From the NCBI GenBank assembly GCA_032622095.1, contig CP136065.1:240727530-240791529 (forward strand): a DNA stretch of 64,000 nucleotides, written 5' to 3'. The notes beneath the pieces were generated by a model. It saw only the letters and a list, made by a program, of their open reading frames with translations. It had not been told where the DNA came from and searched no databases. This DNA comes from Siphonodentalium dalli (Eukaryota > Mollusca > Scaphopoda > Gadilida > Siphonodentaliidae). A program made the position numbers and the translations under genes. How positions within the stretch are numbered: position 1 is the stretch's first letter; the number at the start of each line of letters is the position of its first letter. This document shows positions 11,201 to 20,233 of the stretch, one piece after another.

Positions 11201-11737
11201 ACGGAACGAGTGACGCGTGGGAAGATTTTCACCTCTGGCATCTCCTAGGTGTACGTTGAAATCACCCATTAAAATAACAGAACTTTCTTGTGATAGCATG
11301 GAATAAATGTCCAACAGAGATGCTAAACACTTCTGAAATTCGTCATCTCCATGGTTTGTGTTTGGCATATATACTTGAATGAATGCCAGTGACATGCTGG
11401 GGGAAACGTTGAAGTTGATGCCTGCGCACCATTCGTGTGGTAGATCGATCACTGTACATCTGTTGAGCAAGTCTTTTCGTATCATAATGGCTACTCCGTC
11501 TCTTGTGAACGTGGCGTTAGTTTTAGTTTTGATTGTTCGCCCCGGCTTTACCACGGCGGAATAAGAATGATGTAGTGTTTCAAGTGAAATAACATTTTGT
11601 TCACTAAGCCAGTGCTCAGATATTCCGACGAAGCTGTATTTTAATGTTTTCAGAATATCACAAATGTATAGCTGGGATGACATGAAGCCTGTGGCATTCC
11701 ACGTCAATATATTAAGCTTATTTGGCTGTATCTCCAT
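8249..11737 (-). CDS. LINE-B ORF2: APE endonuclease-reverse transcriptase (1162 aa)
   Basis: This is the replication protein of the LINE; it nicks the target and copies the RNA by target-primed reverse transcription. The endonuclease (about residues 8-260) shows LTWNATGF, GISEHWL, LMGDFNVHLGDARG, TTIDHIFIP and SNHLPV. The last is normally SDH, so Asp is replaced by Asn while the His remains. The RT (about 500-780) shows SSGPDGIANE, ITLLSSLYKLFE, YLDSAKAFDCVW (motif A), RQGTRQGAVTSP (motif B) and TTADDITIVS (motif C, Thr-Ala-Asp-Asp instead of Tyr/Phe-Ala-Asp-Asp). A C-terminal CX2CX9HX4C knuckle lies at about 1085-1105. I chose the ATG at 11737 because the endonuclease begins right after it and because it overlaps the ORF1 stop by 20 nt; the frame is also open 14 codons further upstream, to 11779. 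No stop or frameshift interrupts it. Confidence 0.93.
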   Translation of the reverse strand: MEIQPNKLNILTWNATGFMSSQLYICDILKTLKYSFVGISEHWLSEQNVISLETLHHSYSAVVKPGRTIKTKTNATFTRDGVAIMIRKDLLNRCTVIDLPHEWCAGINFNVSPSMSLAFIQVYMPNTNHGDDEFQKCLASLLDIYSMLSQESSVILMGDFNVHLGDARGENLPTRHSFRSMVMNTFSKDTCMWSTVCSPSCKGPRFTFFPFAAVASPTTIDHIFIPECMVHLVSSCRVLDDVPSNVSNHLPVTCAITVDMYDHQTTATRKHICTVYKWKGGDTQGYRIILNTACSEMLKRHIVDNSDVDKLYADVVSSLHEAALSAIGERKFQTHTKPYWNSDLSSLQQNVKANRSKWLLSGKKHSTESSDYLNYKDSKRRFRRALRIAVRNHEQKFLLDVETAANENPTRFWKMTKSKTNSHAVTSGMDFGNGMCKEPSAILSGWKCYFENLYTPTVHADPEFNKFITNSLSSEFDPSCINYDSTVFCNEIMSEDVNAQIKNMKKNKSSGPDGIANEHLIFSSKLMVSVICKLFNGILSREWIPTVMKSGIIIPLHKGDPKPRTKPDSCRAITLLSSLYKLFESVILHRFLKSPSLNKFPHALQFGFQKGVSCTMTSFIVQEAIHYARDNHSKAYVCYLDSAKAFDCVWHEGLLYKLNNLGFNGKILRIIRNMYSNCASRVLHNGDLSESFEIRQGTRQGAVTSPFFYLTFIDDLLSALEVSDQGASIGNINTTSPTTADDITIVSLTKAGLDNLMKICFNYSKKWRFCFSKSKSSVVVYNETKQQHTNQQRSWILGNDTIDESTDCRHLGISQGKFGNTVNRATNISEVLRKTYFSIAGRKSLSMCTPLTMNNLLHTVVLPKALYGAELLYSTDDNALCTIEKGLRTCINHIQNLPTRASTNLSLSLLGVLPMSRQLHLRKLLFLGELIHLPATRDFPLRIFMKNLYMHNLFNVNTTGYVKDIIDVLEVYNLSSYLQEFLSSGSFPKKIIWKQLVKSTIRAHYCDAWTSAVGANGRSSNLLLIHNQPLAVWSVWRLLAAHPNRSLELKNLARLLNRLLFENNARCMLCGHTYNNEIGHITDSCRSATMYRLRYNYWCMLIDSFDIQLFSYLDALPNDHLNALLLGSIQLGCHIPTESWEQLIIASAAFLYVGCQLIRPGS
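11718..11737 (-). promoter_or_regulatory. ORF1 stop/ORF2 start overlap
   Basis: On the minus strand the 20 nt ATGGAGATACAGCCAAATAA contain the ORF2 ATG at the left and the ORF1 TAA at the right, in different frames. Such overlaps suit termination-reinitiation for ORF2 translation. The mechanism is inferred from position only. Confidence 0.7.
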
Positions 11738-13427
11738 GATAGTCACGCTGAGGTGGATCAGAACGCCATGGTCTGGCAATGATGCCTTTGGGCCAGAAAT
11801 CTTCTTGGTACAGCAATTTTATATCATCTGCGTATAAATTAACTCGGGCTGATTGTGTGCCATTCCTTGTACTGGCCATGAGTCGAACGAATGTGGGCAA
11901 TATGCCTCTATTTTCGAAGAATGTCCAAAGATCGCGTTCTTTGGCAGTTGTAGCAATCCTTCCTATAAAGATTTTACGGGTTCTCCGACCTCTTTTAGGT
12001 AACACGCCTTTAAAGCCGCATGTATCGTCGTGACGATATTCTTCATCGTGGTAATCGCGTGGTGGGATATCATGGAATATGTGCGTCGAATCGGTTTCTG
12101 ATGCTGAAGTTTGTTGGTGGTATGAATTGAATACTTGCATTTTCGAGTTGTTGTCATATTTATTACGAACTGACGAGTTGTGGGCCATTCTCATGTCGTC
12201 GCGCGTGCGGTCTGTGTTGGACGTTCGTTGTCTCTCCTCATTCTGCTCGGTTGTTGAAATGACAGGAATGCTATTTAAACTTTCGTTATAGTTTGAATTA
12301 GAATGCGAGGAATGTTGTCCCGATGCGACATTGTCAGATTGCGCTTTCGAAGAGGCAATCGAATTGCCAACACCTGCGGTATTCGCCAGCATATTACTGA
12401 ATGTTGGAGATCTTGACTGAGTGTCAGCTTGATTCGTGGTAGTAAAGTCAGTAGATTTTTTGGTCTTGACAAGAATTTCCCTCATTAGGGAGCTGGTATC
12501 CTTTGACCAATTTATAGGAGATAAGTGGTCGAGTGGATCGACCGACGGTTCGGGCAGGATTTTAGGGCTAACATCACTGTTATTCACTACACTGTCAATA
12601 ATTATATCATTGGAATTTGTAGCAAGAGCACCCGGTGTCCTAGGTTGGTTTTGTGTTCCAGAGTTTGTACTGCTGTTTGCCTGAGGATCTCCTATTGACA
12701 AATTATGATGTGACATGTCGGTAGCTTTCCACAGCAAATCGATTGGTTGAGTGGGATCAGTTTGCATGCAAGACTGTACCACTGCTCCCAGTTTATTGTA
12801 CTTCACAACAGTATCTTGGGCCAAATGCTCAAACATTGTAGACAACTGTCTCTCTACACCGTCAACATGCTGCTTAATAGTTCCAACCGTCGATGAGCAT
12901 TTGCTTGTGAGAGAAGATAGTCTTCGATCTAACGACTCGTGTTTGACGAAAGACTTCGACATGTCGGACACTTTGGAGTTCACAGATTTGATAAAATTAT
13001 GATAGTCGTCCTGTGATGAGCCGACGTTGCTTTCTAACATCTTAACGCGATGCTTTAGATTGTCGATACCCATGCACTTATCATCTCGCAGACGATCCAG
13101 TCCGAGACTGACTGAAGCTACATTGCCAATGGTGCTACCAATAGACGTTGAGTTAGAATTGCACTTCAGTTTGACATCACAAACAATTGTCTCCAAGAGA
13201 GTTAGTTTCTCCATAATGTCTGACTGGTTTTTTGTCAGTGTGTTTATAGAGCTATTCACTGATGACAAGTCGTCTGACCATTTTTGTTCACGTTCCAATT
13301 GGTTCTTTTTTGTAAGAGTCAAATCGGTCAGAGTTTCGGTGAGTTTATCTTGTATACAGATCGTATTACATTTGCACGGCTCCGAAGACTCTCTTTTGTT
13401 GGGCTCATTACCAGGTTGTATTGTGCT

Positions 13428-14466
13428 CAGTGTTCGCGCTGGACCGAAATTTTGTTTAGCCAAAAGTTTAGCCAAATGAAAATTTTATTAGCCAAATGAA
13501 AAAAACTTTAGCCAAATTTAAAAAAAAAAATATGGCCAAATTAAATCATCGTTTTATGGTCGGTTCACAATTAATGACTAAAACGTCAAATCTAACAGGC
13601 ACAGGTAAAATACACAATAATTTAACTAATTTTGATGAACTAGAAATATTTTTATATATGTCATTTATTAAAAAATTATTAATCTTTATGTGAAAGAGTG
13701 ATTTGTGGGGGAGGGGGGGGGGGGGGGGTAACCCGGGATTGGGTATACGGACATTTCCCAACCGGACATTTCCCCACTTTCTTCTTTTAAATCATTAAAT
13801 ATTAATTATCCTTGCGAAAATATCTAAGTGACATCTCTGGAAACTAATAACTTAATATTGTTACGCCATTATCAAATTACAATCTGTGTTCTGACTAAGT
13901 TTTATGATATCGGATACTTCACTATATATTTGTCTTAAACATCTTGTCTTGCAGTATATCATTCCCACAATGAATTTCTCAAGTTAAATTATATTGCATG
14001 TGTATATATGTCTTCATGTAACTTTTGTATATATATATATTGTACCATAATGGTCTCCATATTTGGAGGAATAAACATATCTCTCTCTCTTACACTTGGT
14101 GCTCATAAACCTTGGCCGTCATAAATACAATGTCATCATAAACATGCATTGTGCAGGAGCCCCGTGAGTGACCATACAGACAATGGGGGATTAGCGGATT
14201 AAATGTAAAATAATGATATGACCTTTTGCTGTTTCGTGCAGAGTGACGGGTTTCCCTTTGTACTGTCCGCGATCGGGTTTCGGGTTTCCACGTACGTATA
14301 CGATGTTTTCGGACAAGATCGTTCACATCACAGAATTAAAAACCCACTTGCCAAAAATTCATGCTTCCAGTCTCTATTTGGGGTCAAAAAAAGTTTAGCC
14401 AAATGAAATTTTTATTAGCCAAATTCGAAAAAGATTAGCCATTGGCTACCGACAGCGCGAACACTG
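13428..14466. mobile_element. hAT-like non-autonomous element in LINE-B ORF1
   Basis: Terminal inverted repeats of 14 bp, CAGTGTTCGCGCTG, stand at both ends. They are flanked by an exact 8-bp duplication ATTGTGCT at 13420-13427 and 14467-14474. The 8-bp duplication and CAGTG termini are typical of the hAT superfamily. Subterminal regions carry inverted runs of 'tttagccaaat' and 'attagccaaat' (13455-13530 and 14385-14440). The interior (1039 bp in all) has no transposase, so it needs a partner in trans. It has a long G run at 13709-13728. Confidence 0.9.
14053..14095 (+). repeat. SINE-like 3' tail nested in the hAT element
   Basis: The sequence ctccatatttggaggaataa is followed by catat and (CT)n. 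It matches the 3' end of the insert inside LINE-A (3485-3800, opposite strand). Upstream AT-rich DNA (about 13790-14050) may be its body, but its left end could not be placed. Confidence 0.45.
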
Positions 14467-15014
14467 ATTGTGCTACTGTTCACAGATAGTGTTTTCGTAA
14501 CGACATCGCGTATAACACTGAAATTGTCACCCCGAATAAACTGCACTATGTTGTAAATATCGTTAGCGTATTTTTCGCGGTTTGGCTTTCCAGAGTCTCG
14601 TTGGAATCGTTGCTTCAGTTTGCACGGTTGAAGTTCCTCGCTGTTATGTCTAGCTTCCGTAAATACGGAATGTCTCAACGCGTTGAGACCGGTTTCGTCT
14701 GGAATAACATGCAGCAGTTCATTGATAAATTTGTCTTTTGGGAGGTTCAAAAGACTTCGAAGAGGTGGCGATTCTGTTGCTTCAGATTTGTCGATCGTAT
14801 GCACGATGAGTGACCAATATGGCGACATAAACGATTGAATAAGTCTCTTGAGATAAGTCAATTTTATTGTCTCTCAAAATGTTTATCACACCTTTGCGGT
14901 TGGAGGTTCATCCACGATTCAGTCTTGATTGTTTGATCGGGGGCACGCACAACCGTTCACCAATTTTGTCAGCTTGGAAGTTGTTTATCACACCTCTGCA
15001 AGACCTTGATTGTG

Positions 15015-15516
15015 GGAACGCTCTTTATTTTTTACCATATCAGGAATAGACTAACACGGAACGCTCTTTTCTGCCCCATGTCGTGCAAATGACTGTTTTG
15101 TGTTTGAGACCCAAACATCGTGTTAAAAGTTTTATTTGTTATGACTTCAATGCGTCTTTCTGGGACATAAAATGTTCACAGAAAAGTACTTCAAGTATTA
15201 TTTTATCGACCTAGCTATTTCGACACCGGGCTAAATTCAAAAACGAATATTATTAGCTGTAATGTCACACGGCACAATCGTTTCGACGATTCTACGACCA
15301 ATTCCACGATTCTGCGGCTTGACAATCACGTTGCTACGGCAGTTTAACGATTCTGCGACCTTATTATACGTGATATTTTATGGCAAACTTAGATAAAGGG
15401 GCTTTTCACTGAATTGGGACGATAAAATTGGGCTTCGTCGTGTAGAGTAGACTTTGCAGGTCCACCAGGTTGACTCACGGAATACATACGAAGATGAGAT
15501 CATTTCTTGGGCTACA
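15015..15516 (+). repeat. 502-bp direct repeat X2, right of LINE-B
   Basis: Second copy of the repeat at 7465-7966, same length, about three substitutions. It abuts the 5' end of LINE-B exactly. Right of it the sequence (aagggacc) is unrelated to that right of X1. Confidence 0.9.
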
Positions 15517-15524
15517 AAGGGACC

Positions 15525-15802
15525 TTAAAGGCACGTGAGGCCTTAGTTGTCGAAAATATTCATATTTGTTCCAATCACCGTAAACAGAAAAACATTAAAA
15601 CGCATACAGTTTCGTTCATATATACCATGACCATCGCGTAAACAGCATGTTATCATAACAATTTACTATGTTTTACCTAAGCAAGAGCCTGATTGTGTTA
15701 CAGAAGACAGCACAATGCTGCTGGCTAATCACACACAAATGCATAAACGCTCTTTATTCGTTCCATATCAGGAATTCACAAACAAAGAACGCTCTTTATG
15801 TC
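15525..15802 (+). mobile_element. AGGCACG-family TTAA MITE, truncated copy
   Basis: It begins TTAA-AGGCACGTGAGGCCTTAG and follows the copy at 38768 closely for about 275 bp, through the paired aacgctctttat motifs. It then diverges, so the right half is missing or replaced. Noncoding. Confidence 0.75.
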
Positions 15803-16190
15803 CATACAGCAGTGAAGTTAACAGTTTATTATCTGTTTCAAAAATTCAGAAATATAATTCAATGATAACACGTACAGTATTGCCCTAAATAATCGACTCT
15901 TTAACCACAGCATAATTATGGGTAACTTTTCAGGATTTAGTCCGAAATATGGCTTGTTGCCATTCATCGGAATTGCTGGGATTAAGGGGTCCATTACTTA
16001 GGGCATTACTGTACACCGCCCAGAGTATCCCCTGCCTGCCAAGGTGGCTTTCTGCTGAGGTTTATTAATTTTCTGATGTGGCTTAATTTGTAAGAGGTCT
16101 AAATTAATCTGGTCTGTGATGACTGAATAAAACCTGCATGAATACCGATTATTATTGAAATTGTTTCATATTTGTTTGAATTATCAAGCC
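15803..16190. other. No gene seen
   Basis: AT-rich noncoding DNA without recognised repeats or open frames of note. Confidence 0.5.
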
Positions 16191-16795
16191 GGACAAACCA
16201 AAATCCAGACAAGCAAAGGAGGATAAGTTTAAAATGGAAAAAGTGAACGTCATTTTACCCCTCTTTTGAAAGCAGCCACGATGGTGTACCTCCATACCAA
16301 ATTTCATTTAGATCTGATAACCATGCACAGATGACAAAAAAAACCCCACATTTCCTGATAAACAAGATGGCTGCTGGTGGCCATGTTTTTTTAAAACAAA
16401 TTATGGAAAAAAAATATACAGTTCCCATCTAGAGGTCACTCCAAAGATCCATATGAAGTTTGGGTTACGATCGGATGAAGGATGTGGCCTGTAGGGTGTG
16501 CTGAAGGATTTAATCATGCAAAGATTAAAATCCATTTTCACACTAAGTCCCATTACTCAATAAGGGGCTTAACTTTGGGAAAAAATCAATGGACGAAACC
16601 TGCTGTTTGTAAATACTCTTTCCCCTTTGTTGGTTCGCCAACATATCAAAGATTATTAAAATCCATTTGGAGGATGACCAAGACAAAGAGCTTCAAAGTT
16701 GTTATGGGCAAACAGACAGACTCACAGATGGATGGACAGATGGAGCCCATTTCGATATCCCCCCGACAAACTTTGTTTGTGGGGGATAAAAAGTG
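16191..16795 (+). repeat. Dispersed invertebrate repeat ending in 'cccccgacaaac'
   Basis: Noncoding block with phrases such as 'ccataccaaatttcattt' and 'agacagactcacagatggat', ending ccccccgacaaactttgtttgtgggggataa. The final phrase is a small inverted repeat. I recognise this general style from mollusc intergenic repeats, but I cannot name the family. Confidence 0.45.
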
Positions 16796-17529
16796 TGTTT
16801 ATTTCAGTACTAGTTCAAACATAAAATATGACCCGAACAGGCAACATCGACAAGACATGCATAAAAATAGCAAATCACACTGTTAATCTATCAACCCTAG
16901 TTGAACATGATTACCCATTGAAACAATAATAATGTCTTGCAGCAGGTTACGCCCAAACAACAGAACACACAAACTGGCTAAATTCATAGACAATAGCATG
17001 CCTTTTTTTTCTCACTTATATTTAGTGAATACATGTGCGTACATATTAAATGGGCTACCAGCATTTGGCTGCTTGTGAAATATCTTTAATCAGATCGATA
17101 TCAAGATGAGTTAGTAAACACCTGTACAAAACAGACTGCCTCAACAATATATCTAACACCAATTAATATAAAGATCTATATGGCTGAGGCTAAATCTCCA
17201 TGGTAATTTATTGCAACTGAGCAACATTATAAACATAAGTGGTCAAACAATAATACAAACCATGATCAATTCAAATGAAGTCAAAGATCTTCCTAGTTTT
17301 TAAGAAGGTCCATGTCACTCATTTTCTCATGGAACCCAAACTTCCTGCATGGTTCAGAAACAACTAATTCTCGGTGAAAAACATTTCAGAAGAACTCCCA
17401 ACAAGAAAAAACTTTCAACTGAGAATCCATATTTATCTGACATATGAAGAGTATCAGTATTTGCATCATATAAAAACACTTGAAATTGTTCTTTATCAAT
17501 TACAATTGTCTTAGGGATGGGGATATCCT
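16796..17529. other. No gene seen
   Basis: AT-rich DNA with no supported gene or repeat. Confidence 0.5.
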
Positions 17530-18127
17530 GGGCCCTGTTTCATGAAGGCAACTTATGACATAGTTGGGACTTAAGATGGTCATAAGTTCAAACTTCAGTC
17601 ATAAGTGCGTTTCATGAACAAAGTCTTAACCTAAGATGGTCTTAACTTTGGTCTTAACTTTAAGACTGGTGTGAGGTGTCATAAGATAATCTTAAAGTTA
17701 AGACATACGTTGTGATCAGCAGTTGGTCCGAAATGTGGATGGGATCTAGTTCATGCATATATTATTATAAACACATTTAACCGAATAACACCTTGCTAAC
17801 ACGGAGGGGTGTTTCAGAAATGGTAGTAATTAATAACCAACTGGTAAGCTATAGCAGTGGCGTGGCCAGTGGTTGCAATATTAGCGGGGTGTCCGCTACT
17901 ATAACTGTAAACCGCCAAGACCGGACTATATATACATTTATAATTGCTGCAACGAAAAGAATATATTTACATAGAGTTGAACATCATTTGCGATTCAAAT
18001 CACCCAATCGCACTGTAGACAATAAACATGTTGAGACAATTAGTCCGAACATTTTCACATCGAGGATAATAGTGAATGATTTATACTCATTGTTTTTTTT
18101 ATAAATGCTTATGTCAGCTATTATTAT

Positions 18128-18645
18128 TATACCCCCCGCAACGAAGTTAGGGGGGGTATACTGGAGTCAGCTTGTCCGTCTGTCGTCCGTCCGTCCGTGG
18201 ACACAAATTTGTCCGGAGTTTTTCTCAGTCGTTTTTTGATCAATTTCCGTGAAACTTGGCACAGACATCAACCACCATGGGAACCTGTCCGAGCTTTTAT
18301 TCCTACATTTTTCAGTCAATGTTTTTTAATCTTGGCACTGATATTTAGTACCATGGGAACCTGTGCACCTGCAATTATGACGTCTGTCTGACATTTTTTG
18401 TGTGGAGTTATTCCCCATTTTCGACTTAGAATTTTTTTCGCAACATACATAATTTTGTCCAAGCTTTTATTCCTACAATTTTCGGTCAATAGGTTTAAGA
18501 TTAGGGTTATGGTTGTACACCTGCAATGGGAACTGTTATTTTATTATTTTAACTAAATGTTTACTGACATGTCAAACATCTTAGTATTTTAAAAAAAGGG
18601 GGGTATCCGTAGTCCCATTGGGACAGTCACACCTCTAGTTATTAT
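18128..18645 (+). repeat. Dispersed repeat 'accccccgcaacgaagtt'
   Basis: It starts accccccgcaacgaagttag with a gggggg complement and contains a gtccgt microsatellite at 18176-18200. It repeats 'agcttttattcctaca' internally and ends ggggggtatccgtagtccc...cctctag. Similar AT-rich runs (ttattattat and ttattattta) on both sides may be a target duplication. Common in mollusc-like genomes from memory; noncoding. Confidence 0.5.
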
Positions 18646-18870
18646 TTACTTGCCTTTATATATTATTATGTTATAATTTGATTGTATAATGTACCCCGTA
18701 TATATATCGGAAAGATAATAATACATAATATGTGTTATTTTATTATTATTATTATTATATATATTATCATAATCTATTAACTATGACATAAAAAGATATA
18801 TAGCATGTATATAGTATACGGACCGCGCGGGCACACCGGGATACGCGAAAGAACATATAATATCACTGTG

Positions 18871-18980
18871 AACCGGCACACAGACCCCTGGGGGAATTAC
18901 TAAAATACCAATATAGACTATACCAGTGGTATAGTCTATATTGGTATATTAGTAATTTTCCCCAGGGGCCTGTGAACCGG
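18871..18980. repeat. ~110-bp palindrome with almost no loop
   Basis: About 55-bp arms meet near 18926: 'accaatatagactatacca' is followed at once by its complement, and the arms continue outward to cccctggggg/ccccagggg and ccgg ends. Only a few mismatches are present. It could extrude as a cruciform; the origin is unknown. Confidence 0.85.
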
Positions 18981-18994
18981 CCGTCTGTTCACGT

Positions 18995-19330
18995 ATTATA
19001 AATTATAAACGCTCTTTATTAGAAGTCGTTGATTTGTTTTTTATTAAAACACACATGCAGAATGTCGTTCAACGTAACGTACTTTCGAAGTTCATACGCA
19101 GTTTGTTAATTATAACAGGCGTTTAGCACATTTGTCAACAGAACCAGAGCAAATGACATTAACATCATTTATATATGCATGGCTTCTACAAATATGTCTC
19201 AGATTGGAAATAAGTCTATTTGGAGCACGATATGAAGTCCTATTCACATTATAGCAATATAATTAAAGAGCGTTTTGTGTTAGTATTCCATGAATGTTGG
19301 CAATCAATAAAGAGCGTTTAGCTCAGTGCT
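18995..19330. repeat. Region with inverted 'aacgctctttat' motifs
   Basis: Plus-strand aacgctctttatt at about 19009 and reverse-strand aaagagcgtt at about 19265 and 19308 bracket unrelated DNA. The same motif pair occurs inside the AGGCACG MITEs and repeat X, so this may be a diverged relative. No TTAA ends were identified. Confidence 0.35.
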
Positions 19331-19954
19331 TCCATTGTGGTGTATATGCCGTCGTGGCGACATATTCGGTTTCCTGGTATTATAGATGCTTCAAAGACGT
19401 ATAATGTATTAGAACCTAATATCAGCATTGAAAGGAGCGAACATATGGCATGTTATATGGGTGAAGGTTCACATTCTGAGTTACGATGTATAAGTCCCTT
19501 TAATAACTGAAATAATATATTTGAGCTCGTTACGTTTGTATAAAATAGGCATTGGAAGCATGCGGCTATGTGTGGATGGCGTCTGACGCGAAACACAGTT
19601 AAAAAGCGCGCTCGTGCAGTTAAGTATGCACCAGTCATTATACTGATTATCGCCCTTGCATTCAAATATCATAATTATTCTTAGACACGCCCTAGTATCT
19701 GTCACCAGACACTGTACCTAGGCATATAGCATACACAGAACCAACATTTTCTGTGCATAGCTGTAATAAATTGTCGAGAGCCAGTCTAAAAGCGCGCGAA
19801 CTTAAATTACTACTTAAGTAGGACTTAATCTTGTTTTGTGAAACGCTTTCTTGAAACGGAAAAGTTACATCATAAGATCCACCTTAGATCTTAGATTAAG
19901 TCCATCTTAAGATAATCTTATGACATTGCTTCATGAAACAGGCCCCAGGTCTTT

Positions 19955-20233
19955 GTGTCTATTTTGTTCTATATAGGAAAACACAATTGTTTCCGCTGCA
20001 ATCTGACCGATATGAGTATCGGATGCTTTTCTTTTCACCCCTCCATCGGATTCTTCTTCATCTTCATCCTCCTCTGAATGTTGAAGTACATGCACATTAG
20101 TGCTACCACCAACCACTATATCCAAATAGCCATGAAGTGTCTTTAGCCCAGCTGAAGTCAAGAAATCAATGCTCAACACATCTTTTTTCAAAAGTTTCTT
20201 GGGGAGGAGTCCAGTCCACCGTATTTGCTTCAT
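19955..20233 (-). CDS. Possible exon, unrecognised protein, acidic segment
   Basis: An open frame of about 90 residues on the minus strand begins at an ATG (20233). It has a basic start (KQIRWTGLLPKKLLKKD), a central stretch DEDEEESDGG, then VKRKASD resembling a nuclear localisation signal. Its last five residues come from the MITE end at 19946, so the natural end is earlier or has been truncated by that element. It could be one gene with the better-supported exon at 23506-23773, which lies upstream on the same strand. The product is not recognised and the evidence is mainly composition. Confidence 0.35.

Larger units (their letters stand above)
11718..14861 (-). pseudogene. LINE-B ORF1, interrupted by a hAT-type insertion
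   Basis: The C-terminal part is open from 13427 to 11718 and the N-terminal part from 14861 to 14467. Leaving out 13428-14466 and one copy of the 8-bp duplication gives 2097 nt, a whole number of codons, in the same frame on both sides, so the uninterrupted product would be 698 aa. The N-terminal ~130 residues include a basic patch and no recognised domain. The middle (about 13400-12750) is rich in Lys/Glu/Leu and Ser and likely coiled coil. A long Ser/Asn/Thr-rich low-complexity stretch follows. The C-terminus has an RRM-like segment (KIFIGRIATTAKERDLWTFF) and a basic tail (PWRSDPPQRD). By family analogy it is an RNA-binding chaperone. The apparent ATG near 13475 lies inside the hAT element and is not the native start. 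Confidence 0.85.
7967..15014 (-). mobile_element. LINE-B, nearly intact two-ORF LINE, split by a hAT element
   Basis: This is a minus-strand CR1/Jockey-like non-LTR retrotransposon: 5' UTR about 15014-14862, ORF1 14861-11718 (interrupted by a hAT-type insert 13428-14466), ORF2 11737-8249, and 3' UTR 8248-7967 ending in caataaacaataa at the repeat junction. Without the hAT element and one copy of its 8-bp duplication the LINE is about 6.0 kb and both ORFs stay open. That, together with flanking repeats that are almost identical, marks a recent insertion. The insertion site is bounded by 502-bp direct repeats instead of the usual 7-20-bp target duplication. Confidence 0.9.
17530..19946. mobile_element. 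Candidate ~2.4-kb DNA element with 'ggcctgtttcatgaa' ends
   Basis: The left end (gggccctgtttcatgaagg) and right end (cttcatgaaacaggcccc) are inverted copies. Subterminal zones at both ends (17560-17710 and 19800-19930) are filled with inverted 'cttaagatggtcttaa' and 'ataagattatctt' type phrases. The interior holds another repeat (18128-18645) and a large palindrome (18871-18980) but no transposase. No clear target duplication was found, so two independent short elements facing each other are an alternative. Confidence 0.45.

Noticed and set aside
13428-13475. Start of a 585-codon LINE ORF1 frame
   Set aside because: This ATG and its first ~16 codons come from the hAT element; the native ORF1 continues at 14467-14861.
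13027-13479. 150-codon plus-strand frame
   Set aside because: It is antisense to LINE-B ORF1 and has no independent features.
7465-15516. 502-bp repeats as LTRs of an LTR retrotransposon
   Set aside because: The interior is a LINE on the minus strand with APE endonuclease and no integrase, protease or primer-binding site, and the repeats do not start TG and end CA.
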